Below are positions 54,543 to 64,000 of a DNA stretch of 64,000 bases, piece after piece. Position numbers and translations under genes: made by a program. Where the stretch lies: positions 1-64,000 of the forward strand of contig VCMS01000066.1 in assembly GCA_022539475.1 (NCBI GenBank). The letters run 5' to 3'. Under the pieces are notes generated by a model. That model did not search any database. It was not told where the DNA came from and worked only from the letters and a program-made list of their open reading frames with translations. Source of the DNA: Gracilaria domingensis. Its lineage: Eukaryota > Rhodophyta > Florideophyceae > Gracilariales > Gracilariaceae. Positions within the stretch are counted from its first letter, which is position 1. The number at the start of each line of letters is the position of its first letter.

Positions 54543-57290
54543 TCAGCTCTTGTGCACAGCTTTAGCGGTAGCAAGCGATGAAGTCACTCTGTTCTTTCTT
54601 TTCCTCTTTGCTTTTGTGCACAACAGTAGTTGTGCATCTCTTATTGCTCTATACAGATCAGGACGAATTTCGCGCAGGTCTTCCTTGTTGTGGTAGAAAG
54701 CAAAACAATTGACGTGAAAGCCTTGTTTGCATTCGCTGCAAGAATACATGGAGCACTTTCCACGACCAGTTTTTGCAGTGAGGTTGCAGAGCGCGCAATG
54801 AACGCTTTTGCGTTCTTCGGTTTCGAGTAAGATATGCTTGCGAGAATCGTGTGATGTGGATCGAGAGTCATCAGGTACGGGTTCCGCCAAGAGAGCGGAA
54901 GGCAGTACAGAACTTCGACGTTGTCTGTAATCCACATGCTCGGCCACCAGTTGTTGAATTATCCTATGTTTCATGGTGATGACATCAATAATAGGTTCTC
55001 CTTTCTTGGAGATCGCATTCAACAACGCATGTGCGTTGATGACACTTGCATCTAATACAAAGGTAAGCAGACTCATCGTCACTCGTTTTTATTTCCTCAA
55101 AGTGGCCGATGTTGAGCGCAATTGATCGAAGCGGTCCACGCCGTTCATGAATAAGTTATACGCTACGATTATTGCAGGTACGCGTAGTATACTTCTGCTC
55201 ATAGACTCATCTCCTGTCCATCTTGGTAACGCCGCAAGTCCATGAACGCATCGAACAGCATGATCATCCGGGTTCTGAATTCGATATCTCGGCGTTTCTA
55301 CCAAATCATTGGTATAGAAAGTGACCACCGTGCGGTCTTTGAAGACCACAAATCCAGTGTTTCGGGCCACCGAAACTGTATCTTCTGAGGGATTTTGTTT
55401 TTCGTATACCTGAACCAAACACCAGTCCCCTCGATTTGCGTGCTTCATACGATCGATGGCTTCTTTCAAGGAGAGCCTATTCAATCCATCCACATTGTTA
55501 AAACGTACGGTGCCGAGTAACTTATACTCTCCGTCACTCAAGCGGGCCAGCTGCGCGGCAAGGACATGACGAGTATAAAAGTTATCTGTGACGATGAGTC
55601 GTCCATTTTCTGGAGTGGGGTGCAGCTTCGTCTGGTGCGCTACTTGAGCGCACCACAACGCTGAAGATGAAGATTTTGCAACAAGCCGGCCATCTACTTT
55701 GCGATCAACTGATCCTCGGAGTCCACGAAATACATTTGTGTATCGTTCAACCGGACTTTGTCCAGTTTTATTCCCTGATCCGTTGTCCTGTAGCGTATGT
55801 AAATACGCATGCGCCCATCCTACAATCGCGTAAAACCTTATCCCGAACTTGACAGGCTTCGATTTCATGTAGGAGCGAGCGCGAGTTCGTCCCTTGCATC
55901 TCACTGTATTTTCGTCAAGAGTACTCACTCCCACAGGTACCGCTAGAGTTGCACTATTACGCACAAAATGCTCTAACAGCTGGCGACTGTGCCAAAGTGG
56001 GTCTTCTAATGCCACATCTTCTTCATAATGAGGATATATTCGAAGAGCAGATCTTATGCTCAAGAATGCATCGCGCCCTAATACATTTTTGAAGAACGGT
56101 ATGCCCAGTAGATTATTAGTCGACCAGTAGTCGTTCAATCTGTTTAATTTGTGTACCGACGTAGCCAGTTCAAGCCCTAAGTAGGCAAGCATTTCGTCCA
56201 TTCGCAACTGTCTTCTCCGCTTTCCTCGTTTGATCAGCTCCGCGCTCGTGCAAATGCGTATACAATTAAGAAAAGACGTGTTCATAAACAATAGAAACAA
56301 TCCTCATTCTTTCTTGTGTGCGTAGGACCTTCTGATGAGACCTTCTTTCGATAGATGTAGACCACTTTTATCGCGCCATTTAGAGCAGTATGGGTTGCTG
56401 TCATACAAGTCACGCACTTCTGTGGTGCAAAACCCTCGACGGGAAAACAACAAGCCGCGTCGCGGACGAGCACCTCAGGGTGTTCAGGCCCTGCTCCCTG
56501 TGAAGGGCAGTCGAGCGGCAGAACCCTCCGATAGGGCCAACACGAGCCGGGTGTAAATCCGGGTGGCCCCGATCTGGGCGTGCAGTCGGAGGCAGAAGGG
56601 GTAGAATCGGCGTAGGTATCCGGATGGTTCCGGCGAGCCACAGCGAGTGGGAGTATCCAGCCCAACGGTATGGGACGACAAAAGATCAACAAATGAGCCG
56701 CACTGCGGAGCACTGACTCGCGATAAGCGGGAAAAACTCCCGAGACAAATGGGACAAACCTACAATGTAGGGCAGAGTAGTAAAAGCCGTAAGACGGAAA
56801 TGAAAACAATGAAATACATAAGAAAAGTGCCGTGACGACGGATTAGTACTCCTCAGGGAGGGAGGTTGGTTGATCAGCCCGGAATTGCGGCGGTATTCCC
56901 GAAGATGGGGCTTGTGACCGTGCGCAAGCGGCAAGAAGATCAGAGCCAAAGGCCTCGTTGAGGTTTACTGAGTGAAGCTGGCGCGCCGTCGGCACACCTA
57001 AGTACTGTGGAGGCCGAGGCGTGCCAGTGTAAATTCTTAAAATATTATGCAAAATAAATTACTAATTCTAAGAAATGTGCCAGCAGGCCGGGGTCCAGCA
57101 ATGGACACCCGGTGCATAATATGCACTGTAGAATGAGCATAATATTGGGGCGATTTGCACTACAACTTCTGCCGCACCTAATGCAGTAATTTGAAATTCT
57201 TCCTCGTCATTATCGTCGTTGAGCACATTATGTGATTGTTCAAAATTGCATTCCACAGTGGGAGCATCCTGAAACCGCAAAAACGCAATT
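54543..57290 (-). pseudogene. piggyBac transposase, split by a solo LTR
   Basis: The N-terminal acidic part (QSHNVLNDDNDEEEFQI) is before the LTR. It resumes after it with DLYDSNPYCSKWRDK; a stop follows shortly before 56300. The main ORF (56300-55089) has the three catalytic Asp sites: VSTLDENTVRCKGR, VTDNFYTRHVLAA and MNGVDRFDQLRS. One TAA (55089-55091) precedes the C-terminal part, which continues in the same frame to 54543 with the Cys-rich domain (CALCNLTAKT, CSECKQGFHVNC) that binds the transposon ends. PiggyBac cuts and pastes at TTAA without footprints. The N-terminal start is uncertain. Confidence 0.85.
56421..57164 (-). mobile_element. solo LTR of the second family (copy b)
   Basis: On the minus strand it begins TGTAGTGCAAAT and ends TTGCACCACA, flanked by the 5-base duplication ACTTC (56416-56420 and 57165-57169). 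Similar to 39801-40654 across most of its length. Removing it joins the two parts of the transposase in frame (GAAE to V-RDLYDS). Confidence 0.9.
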
Positions 57291-57387
57291 TGGTCGACGC
57301 GCAAAGTCACAATTTGATCGCACAGCGTGACTTTGCGCTTGCGTTTGAGCAGAACTCGGTCAGCGTGCTCGCCTCGCTGACCGAGTT
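57281..57387. repeat. cluster of two perfect-stem hairpins
   Basis: 57299-57310 (GCGCAAAGTCAC) pairs with 57327-57338. 57281-57288 extends the same stem against 57339-57346. 57353-57365 (AACTCGGTCAGCG) pairs with 57375-57387. Possibly part of a small inserted element or the piggyBac 5' region. Confidence 0.75.
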
Positions 57388-57390
57388 TTG

Positions 57391-58480
57391 CTCCCGTCAC
57401 AAACACGCAATTTCTGAGCGCGTGCTCTTCCGAAATGAATACGAGTCGGCTGCTTTCGCTGCGCGTTTTCGTTTCGGCGCATTCACCTTGTTACGCGTTT
57501 TTCTCTCTGCGCGTTGGGTTCAAGATGGAGGACGCTCACCGTCTCCATACTTAACCAAACAAAACCCTTGTGTGTTGAACCGCAAGCACCCCTCAGGCCT
57601 AGCGCACTAGGTACGAGAGGAATGCGTTTTGAATAAATGACTGAAAAGAACTCTTCAAATGACTCGTTATTTGCGTTGGAGGTTTACGTTTTTGTGGTTT
57701 CAGAAAGGCTTATGCCTTGCAAATACACAAACGCACACAATGCGATTTTGTGCGTTTGGTGTTTCAGGATGCTCCCAGTATTGCTATCTGCATGCGCACT
57801 TGCATGAGACGACTGAAAGTGGGCAATTGTTACGCTCTCTGCCATACCACATTAAACTATGTTCATGAACAGCTACAGGTGTTGAACGCAGCGACTGCGG
57901 CGCTTGCAGTGAATAGGATAGTGAGCCTGGTAAGCGCAACGGCAGAAAATACGGTGTTTGAATACAAGGTGGTAAAGCGGACAGCGGCCGGCACCGATGT
58001 AGCCGTGGAGGGGGTGCTGCCTCTGGTCTGGAGGGGGAGCAAGGCAAAGCAATGACTGTGGCAGTGGAGGTGGCGATGGGGCTGCAAGAGGAGGTAGAGC
58101 TGATTGCACGAGTAGAGTGGCTCCTGAAGCGCGTTTTGCCTTTTTGATGATTGTCGTTCCCACTTCAGGGTTGAGCGGCAAGTTTGAAGACAACCGGGGA
58201 AAGGTTGACTGTTGAAACGAGGCATGGTGGCCGTTGGACAGATAGAGAGTGACTACGAGATTTGGCGGTATAATGGGCAGTTGCGCAACGGCACTTACGC
58301 TGTTATGCGCTCTGGGTCACATGCAGCCACAAGCAAACGTGCATGTTGAGAGAGATGGTGCAGATTATGTGGCATACCTTTGCTATGCAATTCTATTGGG
58401 TCACAGATTGCGACACAATTACTACGATGATTGGTTTGATCTCAAACCGATTGAATTTGCAGCCATTGGCAAGGATTTCG
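57391..58480. other. piggyBac interior without a convincing gene
   Basis: A hairpin AAACGCACA/TGTGCGTTT lies near 57728-57756. Open frames on both strands (57717-58055 on +, 57863-58225 on -, 58249-58491 on +) have no domain. Confidence 0.4.
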
Positions 58481-58595
58481 CTTATGTCTAGCTCACTAGA
58501 CATAAGCGAAGCAAACAAGTGGCACGCTGAGAACGAACAGTTTTTTTGGTTGTCCAATCATGTTCGCCGCTTATGTCTAGTGAGCTAGACATAAG
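58481..58595. repeat. inverted pair of the 26-base palindrome, right end
   Basis: Copies at 58481-58506 and 58570-58595 carry opposite centre orientations (GCTCAC versus GTGAGC). The second is followed by CGAACCGTCTCAAAAGGG, the putative terminal repeat. Confidence 0.85.
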
Positions 58596-58613
58596 CGAAC
58601 CGTCTCAAAAGGG

Positions 58614-60176
58614 TTGAAGAGTTTCGAGTGGAAGAAAGTCTACATCAGTTAATTAAAGAGTGTGGTAATCTACGCGATAGAATTTGTCTGCTGGCAGGAT
58701 TGTGCTGTTGATGAAAGTGTTACTTCGAGAAACTGTCGCCCATGTTCGTGCAACACGCGTATTGCCCGCCAAGACGTGCCGTTTGACCTTTGCTGCACTT
58801 TATTGGAGTGAGGATGATTAATGCGTCACGCAAAACCGTGGCAGAGAGAACGTATTTCGGGGGAAGTATGTGCGGCCAGGCTTGCTTTGCTTTGACGCTG
58901 AGTAAAGATGAGGGTGCTGATATGAGAACGTAGAGCGGTCGCTGTAGGAGCGACGAAAGCCCTTTTAGCGACGCGGAGGCGAGACGTTGCTCTCCCGGAT
59001 AGCTCTTCGTAAGGTTTACGTAAAGATTATGGCGCATGACAATGAATCATTTATAACCATATATGTACAGGGTACAATAATCATCACGTGCTGGAGATAG
59101 GCTAAGTTCTATCCAGTCAGTGCGACCTGATTCGCGATGAACCAGACAGTTCGCCCAGCTGTTATTGTCATAAGAGATAAGTGCTATTCACTTTTGTGCT
59201 TCGAGCGCTTATATAGTGGGGATCCTGGGCTTTAGGTTACAGCTCTTATCAAGATATACGTTTGAATTTTTGCGGTATGCCCTGTATTTTGTCAGCCTGC
59301 CACACCTGCCGTCACGACCAAGATGATGGTGACGGGCTTTCTTCCGCGGTGGGAGTCGCAACTTGTGCCTGCCTTTTGTCCTACGCCACCAGAACATGTC
59401 AAAGCGAATTTCGACTGCTATTGGATTGCAAACTGTTTGTAACCGCAATCAGAACTACAAATGAGAGATGGGCTGCAATCGTGGATCAACCAAGACCGTA
59501 TTGCAATCTTTGTTGCAAATCCTAGCACATGCGCGATTGATTGTCAGATTGATTGCAACTGATGCAATCACCAACAGTCGGATTGGTCCAACCTCAGTAG
59601 ATAAAGAGCACTTCGAGGTCACGCTCAACTGAAAAGTTTGCGCGCAAAGATAAGGCTCTGATGGCTCTTAGCCGTCCCAAGGCTAAGGCTATCAAAGCGG
59701 GTTGTGGCGAAACGTTTTAAAATGAGTCATTCTTTAAATTCGAAGCTGGCAAAGAAGGAAAATTTTGTTTGCAGAACTAAATGCAAACAATCAATTCTTG
59801 CTTAACAGATATCCAGTTGATGAATTGCGGGTCATGAACACACCGACGGTACGTGTGCAGTGTACACGTACCGTCGGTACATGTGGACAGAAACTGTTTC
59901 TGCGTGGCAGAACTGGGTGTTGTCTATTTGTTTTAAATTGTTTCGGGAAAAAATGGCAGAAGAGCAGATAATGGAGGTCCGGACTCGGAATGGTCACCAA
60001 ATGGTGACTCACCATGCGACTGGAGTCGGCGCCGGCGTAGTGCAGGTCCCAGGCATTGAGCGGCGGCCGCTTCGAACCACGCAGTTCGCACGATTTTTGC
60101 CCGCAACCTGCTTCTTCATTATCATTTACTACTTCCCGTCTTTTGGAACCAGTTCTCATCATTACCACAATCTGCA
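58614..60176. other. intergenic, with one perfect hairpin
   Basis: No supported gene. A 15-base perfect stem (ACCGACGGTACGTGT at 59842-59856 with 59864-59878) and a 7-base loop lies about 300 bases upstream of RPF1. Short ORFs are present but featureless. Confidence 0.5.
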
Positions 60177-61103
60177 ATGACAGAAGAAGCATCAAATCAC
60201 AGCATTTCACTGAGAATAGCCTCTTCAAAGAACAGCATTGTAAAATCTGCGCTTCGTACCCGCCACCGTCGTCAGCAAAAGCGAGAGAAGGCCGAGCGCC
60301 GCCGAAAGCGTCAGCGACAGGAACAGCATAATCCCAATGACGCACCCAAGAAGGAGGAGCCTCGCACCATAGAATCTTCAAGAATATATGACGAACAAAC
60401 AGGACAGCCTCTCACAAGGGAAGAAGCACTCGCTATATCCGATGAATTCACCCCAGTGCTGGCCGGTGAAAAACATCCAAAGATCGTTGTCACGACGGGG
60501 CTCAAAGCAACTGATGCTTCCTTCGACTTCGTCAGACAGGTACTTCCGGTTCTTTTCGGCGCCACTTACTTTGAGCGATTGGATTCATCTATTTCTGATT
60601 TCTGTTCAAAGGCTGTCGAAAAGGGATTCACAGATGTTGTGCTCATCAAGGAAGATAAAAAGACATTAACGACGTTAACACACGTTCACCTTCCATCCGG
60701 TCCTACGGCCATCTACAAAATATCGTCCTTTGTCCCAACTCAAAAAGTACCCGGACATGGTCGTTGCACCGCACATAAACCGGAAGTAATCCTCAACAAC
60801 TTCAACACAGCCCTAGGACTGCGCCTCGCAAGAATGCTAGCTTCATTGTTCTCACACACTCCAAATTTTGTCGGACGGCAAGTCGCCACTTTTCACAATC
60901 AACGTGACTTTATCTTCTTTCGCTTTCACCGATATGTTTTTAACGCTGCCAGAGACAAAGCTCGCTTGCAGGAGCTTGGCCCACGCTTCACTCTTAAATT
61001 ACGAGCACTGCAAAAAGGTGTGTTTCAACACCCGGATGTCGCTGAGCACGAATTTCGGTGGAAAACAAAGACGGACGTCAATCGACGGAGATTCTTTCTC
61101 TGA
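60177..61103 (+). CDS. RPF1: ribosome production factor 1 (Brix domain)
   Basis: Intronless gene of 308 residues from ATG 60177. Residues 20-65 are basic (RHRRQQKREKAERRRKRQRQ), a nucleolar-type signal. The Brix domain starts near residue 98 (HPKIVVTTGLKATDASFDFV) and holds the RPF1-specific blocks DVVLIKEDKKTLTTLTHVHL, KVPGHGRCTAHKPEVILNNF and VATFHNQRDFIFFRFHRYVF. It ends with LGPRFTLKLRALQKGVF and EFRWKTKTDVNRRRFFL, as in RPF1. Length fits yeast (about 295). Role: nucleolar pre-60S assembly and 27S rRNA maturation. Upstream hairpin and a downstream AATAAA frame the transcript. It appears intact and is a host housekeeping gene. Confidence 0.96.
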   Translation: MTEEASNHSISLRIASSKNSIVKSALRTRHRRQQKREKAERRRKRQRQEQHNPNDAPKKEEPRTIESSRIYDEQTGQPLTREEALAISDEFTPVLAGEKHPKIVVTTGLKATDASFDFVRQVLPVLFGATYFERLDSSISDFCSKAVEKGFTDVVLIKEDKKTLTTLTHVHLPSGPTAIYKISSFVPTQKVPGHGRCTAHKPEVILNNFNTALGLRLARMLASLFSHTPNFVGRQVATFHNQRDFIFFRFHRYVFNAARDKARLQELGPRFTLKLRALQKGVFQHPDVAEHEFRWKTKTDVNRRRFFL

Positions 61104-61181
61104 CAACAATTGTATCACCCGACTCATGCTCACTCACTGTCCTTGTCCTGAACGGCCACAATTTGTTTAACTTGCCACTTC

Positions 61182-61187
61182 AATAAA
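61182..61187 (+). promoter_or_regulatory. polyadenylation signal of RPF1
   Basis: AATAAA 78 bases after the RPF1 stop. Confidence 0.7.
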
Positions 61188-62640
61188 GAGCTGCCTTTAT
61201 TCATAAGGCGATCATTTTGCAAATGGTTCAATCGAAGTACCATAGACTTTTGGGACCCTGAAGAGAGAGAGTTAAATCTCCAGACCCTTGCTCGTTTTGA
61301 TCAAAACCCTCTGTTGGGGCTGTTTATCGGCAGATATTAAATGGCTGCTACCTAACGTCCGCGATCTGTGGGCAACGGAGACCTGCGTTGTACAAACGTG
61401 TTTCCTATACTTCTATATTTGCTTTGTCCTACATACTGCGAAATATCTACATCGCTCGAAATTCCTTGTCATAATGTGTCTACACCTACCTATATCTATC
61501 TGCCGCAGGAGGGGAGGGGGAGGGGGGAAAGGAAAAAAGACATTCAAAGGACAAAGGGATGAAGGGCTTTAAGGGATAGGGAAAAGGGACGAGGCTAGAA
61601 AAGGAAGCAATAACTCTATGCCGCAAGAAAGCCTAAAACGAAGGAGGCGGATGCACCATTCCAACCAACAGCGGGAGCGGTACTGTTAAATCGCCTTTTC
61701 ACTTCATGCAATCTTGATCAACATGTGGCAGTACGCATTCCATTTGAGAGATATCAAGAACTAAGTCTTTGAGAGTTATAAAGGAAGGCGATGACAGGGA
61801 TGTTCTGAAAATAGGAGAAGGCAGCGGAGCGAAAGGGGAAGGGGCAGGGATGCGACGGTATGGCAGGGAAAGAGGCAAGTTCATGGATAGGGGATATTGG
61901 GATGGGTGATAAGGGGGGAAATAGGAAAGGGTAAGGGAGATAAGGAGAGAGATACGGGAAGGAATGAAAGGATAGCAATTAAGAGAAAGAGAAAGAGGGA
62001 GAATGAAAGAGAAAGAGAAGGGAGAGAGAGTGGTGTCGCAGTTCCAGGTGAACTTCGCACTCATCCCACCGCGGGAACAAATGACGATGTAAACCACAAA
62101 TCGCTAAAGAGTGCTTCACAAACTTTCACCAGCATGTCGTCTGTCAATTCTCCACCCGAAACGCGAAAGCCATACATCGGAAACCCCTCTGCTTGTAACC
62201 GGTAGTCAACAAACTTCCGTAACAAAGTACAAAACGCCCAACATTCCGAAGGACAAATATATCGAAAACCCGAAAGATGTTGTGAAACAGAGGAGACAAA
62301 GCGTAAGGCGTGCGTTTGTGAGTGTATACGTGCCAGCGTGTGCATCATGTGTGTTTGAGGGTGTATGTATATGTGTGAGTGTGTGAAATGGAAGAATAAA
62401 GGTATTATGGCGAAGGATTGCAGATACGAGAGAAAGCATTGGACTATGCGAGCATATGTTAGCGAGAGACCGTGGTTTCCAACAAAAGAATCGCATGAAC
62501 TCTCGCCAACCAGTAGAGATCCTTCCCCATCATCAGCTCATGGTAGCCAAGCCCCTGACTACCAAGTGCCATTCCATCCTCAAATCTCGTAGCGCTATAG
62601 AAGATTGAGGACAGAAAGAAAAGGGCAGCCCATGAGTGAG
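61188..62640. other. intergenic, purine-rich low complexity
   Basis: No supported gene. Purine-rich tracts at about 61505-61615 and 61790-62035 (GGGAA and AGAGA words) and a TG-rich stretch at about 62315-62390. A + strand ORF at 62111-62386 contains an IPKDKYIENPKDVVKQRRQ segment that looks partly protein-like, but no family is recognised. Confidence 0.5.
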
Positions 62641-62784
62641 GACTAAATAAAGAAGAAAGGGTAGAGGAAGAGGAGATCGGGTGTTGGTAAGGATAAGAGT
62701 GATATTACGGGCCTAGAATGCGTTCCGTCCCGTACGGCTATGAAGGTGTGCTTCAGCTCGCCACACCCGCAGCAAATCAAGGGT

Positions 62785-64000
62785 CTATTGGCCCCATCCT
62801 GGATTACCGAAACCAGACGGGTTTCCAAAGTTGAAACCTCCCTCTGGAGCTTGGTTTTGAACACCAAATCCAAACTGAGATCCAGCATTGTCCGGGACAA
62901 CACCTTCGATTTCCTCTTCCTCCTCTGCCATGAAGAACACCTCCAAAATCCTTACGGCTTTTTCGTATACCTCTTGATTGGAGTGTTGCTGCAGCGTCTC
63001 AATCTTATCTAAACCACCGACAGCCTCAATGTCCCGGGCGTATTCGTTCAATTCAGCTCCGGATGTCTCCTTCTCCTTCTGTCCAACGCGAAGAATATTT
63101 TCCAAGCCCTCTAGCGCAACGCCTACAATTCTGACGTCGTGAATTGTGAGCAAGTTGCACAGCGGCTCGATGGCACCATGGGAGACGAGGAACTTGATCT
63201 GCGGAGAAGTGCCACCAGACGTGGCATTCGAAATGGCCCAAGCGGCCTCTTTTTTGATATCGAATTCGGCATGCGAGAGAATATAGATGAGAGGGGGGAT
63301 GATATTTGCGTCCATTACGGCCTGGATTTGATCCTTATTACCTGCAGTAATGTTAGAGATAGTCCAGCAAGCCTCCTTTCGAATAGATTTCTTTGAAGAA
63401 TTGAGAAGACTGAGCAGACACGGGAGCGCAGCGCTGTTGATGACAAACTGAGTTTGCATATCATCACCCGTGACGATGTTTCCTACAGTGCGGAGGGCCG
63501 GTGTCTGGACGGAGACACTCTGATGCAGCAAAAGCTCCACCAAGCGCTTGACAACACCACTTTCCACAACAGCGGTAATCTTGTCATTACTCCCATCGGA
63601 AAGATACGACAGTGCCCAACAGGCATCAGTGAGAACTTCCTCATCTTCAAAGTAGAGCACATGAGCCAATTTAGCTAGGGCAGGACGGACCATCTCAAAG
63701 TCTGGTGGTGGCTTGCCACGGCAGAAGTTGGAAAGGGTCCAGGTAGCGTTTCTTAGCATAGTGACCTTGGAATCTCCAGTGAGCTGCACAAGGAGTGGAT
63801 GCAAAGCCCCAGCCTCCAACACGAGATCACGGCAGGCAGCAGAGTCGCCGGCAATATTGCCAAGAGCCCATACAGCCTGCTCACGAACATCGTCATATCT
63901 AGAATTTAGCAAGTATACGAAGATGGGGATGGCGCCACTGTCAATGACGACCTTGGTGTGCGTGGACGTGCCGGATGCAATATTTGTGAGCGACCAAGCG
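62785..64000 (-). CDS. importin alpha, C-terminal part (runs off window)
   Basis: 405 codons open to the right edge; the N-terminal IBB domain and first ARM repeats lie beyond 64000. At least seven armadillo repeats are visible with the conserved Trp/Asn ladder: [37 protein letters not shown], then [30 protein letters not shown]. The last repeat and an acidic linker ([11 protein letters not shown]) are followed by a Gly/Phe-rich tail ([18 protein letters not shown]), typical of plant and algal importin alpha. Role: recognises basic nuclear localisation signals and carries cargo with importin beta. No introns in the visible part. It appears functional. Confidence 0.97.
   Translation of the reverse strand, partial: AWSLTNIASGTSTHTKVVIDSGAIPIFVYLLNSRYDDVREQAVWALGNIAGDSAACRDLVLEAGALHPLLVQLTGDSKVTMLRNATWTLSNFCRGKPPPDFEMVRPALAKLAHVLYFEDEEVLTDACWALSYLSDGSNDKITAVVESGVVKRLVELLLHQSVSVQTPALRTVGNIVTGDDMQTQFVINSAALPCLLSLLNSSKKSIRKEACWTISNITAGNKDQIQAVMDANIIPPLIYILSHAEFDIKKEAAWAISNATSGGTSPQIKFLVSHGAIEPLCNLLTIHDVRIVGVALEGLENILRVGQKEKETSGAELNEYARDIEAVGGLDKIETLQQHSNQEVYEKAVRILEVFFMAEEEEEIEGVVPDNAGSQFGFGVQNQAPEGGFNFGNPSGFGNPGWGQ

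Larger units (their letters stand above)
51045..58613. mobile_element. probable piggyBac element with host-gene cargo
   Basis: The left end is TTAA (51041-51044) followed by CCTTTTTGGGAC and, 9 bases on, a 26-base palindromic motif (51065-51090). The right end reads inward, from TCAA, as CCCTTTTGAGAC and then the same 26-base motif (58570-58595, in reverse orientation), with a second copy at 58481-58506. TTAA target and CCC/CCT-starting inverted ends are hallmarks of piggyBac. A piggyBac transposase lies inside. The right TTAA is TTGA, so one mutation is needed. If correct, the 7.6-kb unit also carries the fragments at 51347-53620. Confidence 0.6.

Noticed and set aside
62111-62386. Small + strand gene between RPF1 and importin alpha
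   Set aside because: Part of it looks protein-like but the rest runs into TG-rich low complexity; no family recognised.
1-64000. tRNA, rRNA or CRISPR features
   Set aside because: None could be recognised on either strand by reading; a tRNAscan-SE run would settle tRNAs.

Overview
This window looks like nuclear DNA of an intron-poor eukaryote, most likely an alga. A red alga is my best guess, not a proof. The evidence is a plant-type importin alpha, an intronless RPF1 gene with an AATAAA signal downstream, chromodomain Ty3/Gypsy elements, and dense nested transposons between short runs of host genes. No bacterial operons, tRNA, rRNA or CRISPR array were seen.

Layout. 1-3455: a foldback and a decayed DDE-type (CACTA/Plavaka-like) transposase. 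3437-3935: a foldback MITE with three GC-rich palindromes. 4269-20457: an accessory gene cassette present twice in direct orientation (copy 1 5195-10638, copy 2 11933-20457). Its genes, in order, are: a ParB/Srx-fold-like protein, a 2-oxoglutarate/Fe(II)-dioxygenase-like protein, two convergent HAD-phosphatase paralogues (one with its nucleophile replaced), a ketopantoate-reductase-like protein, ribulose-phosphate 3-epimerase, three tandem long hairpins and a coiled-coil ORF. The two copies have lost different pieces. Copy 1 kept the ParB N-terminus but has a 2.6-kb deletion that removed the ParB C-terminus and the dioxygenase. Copy 2 kept these but lost the ParB N-terminus, and it carries many nonsense mutations.

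20458-41426: two chromodomain Ty3/Gypsy elements. Element A lacks its 5' end and is joined directly to the cassette. Element B is complete between long LTRs and lies inside what appears to be the 3' LTR of element A. A solo LTR of a third family sits inside the 3' LTR of B. 42096-44480: a Harbinger-type transposase with a DUF6818-like partner. 45735-50998: a BTB/POZ gene split by an antisense APE-RT-RNaseH LINE with a clear target duplication. 51045-58613: a probable piggyBac element with matching ends, carrying fragments of unrelated host genes (Tudor-SN, NAA30-like acetyltransferase, an F-box-like piece); its transposase holds another solo LTR.

60177-64000: ordinary host genes, RPF1 (ribosome biogenesis) and importin alpha (running off the right edge).

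The strongest candidate for something undescribed is the ParB-like/2OG-dioxygenase pair with its metabolic neighbours. The next is the piggyBac element that seems to have captured the 3' ends of two convergent host genes.
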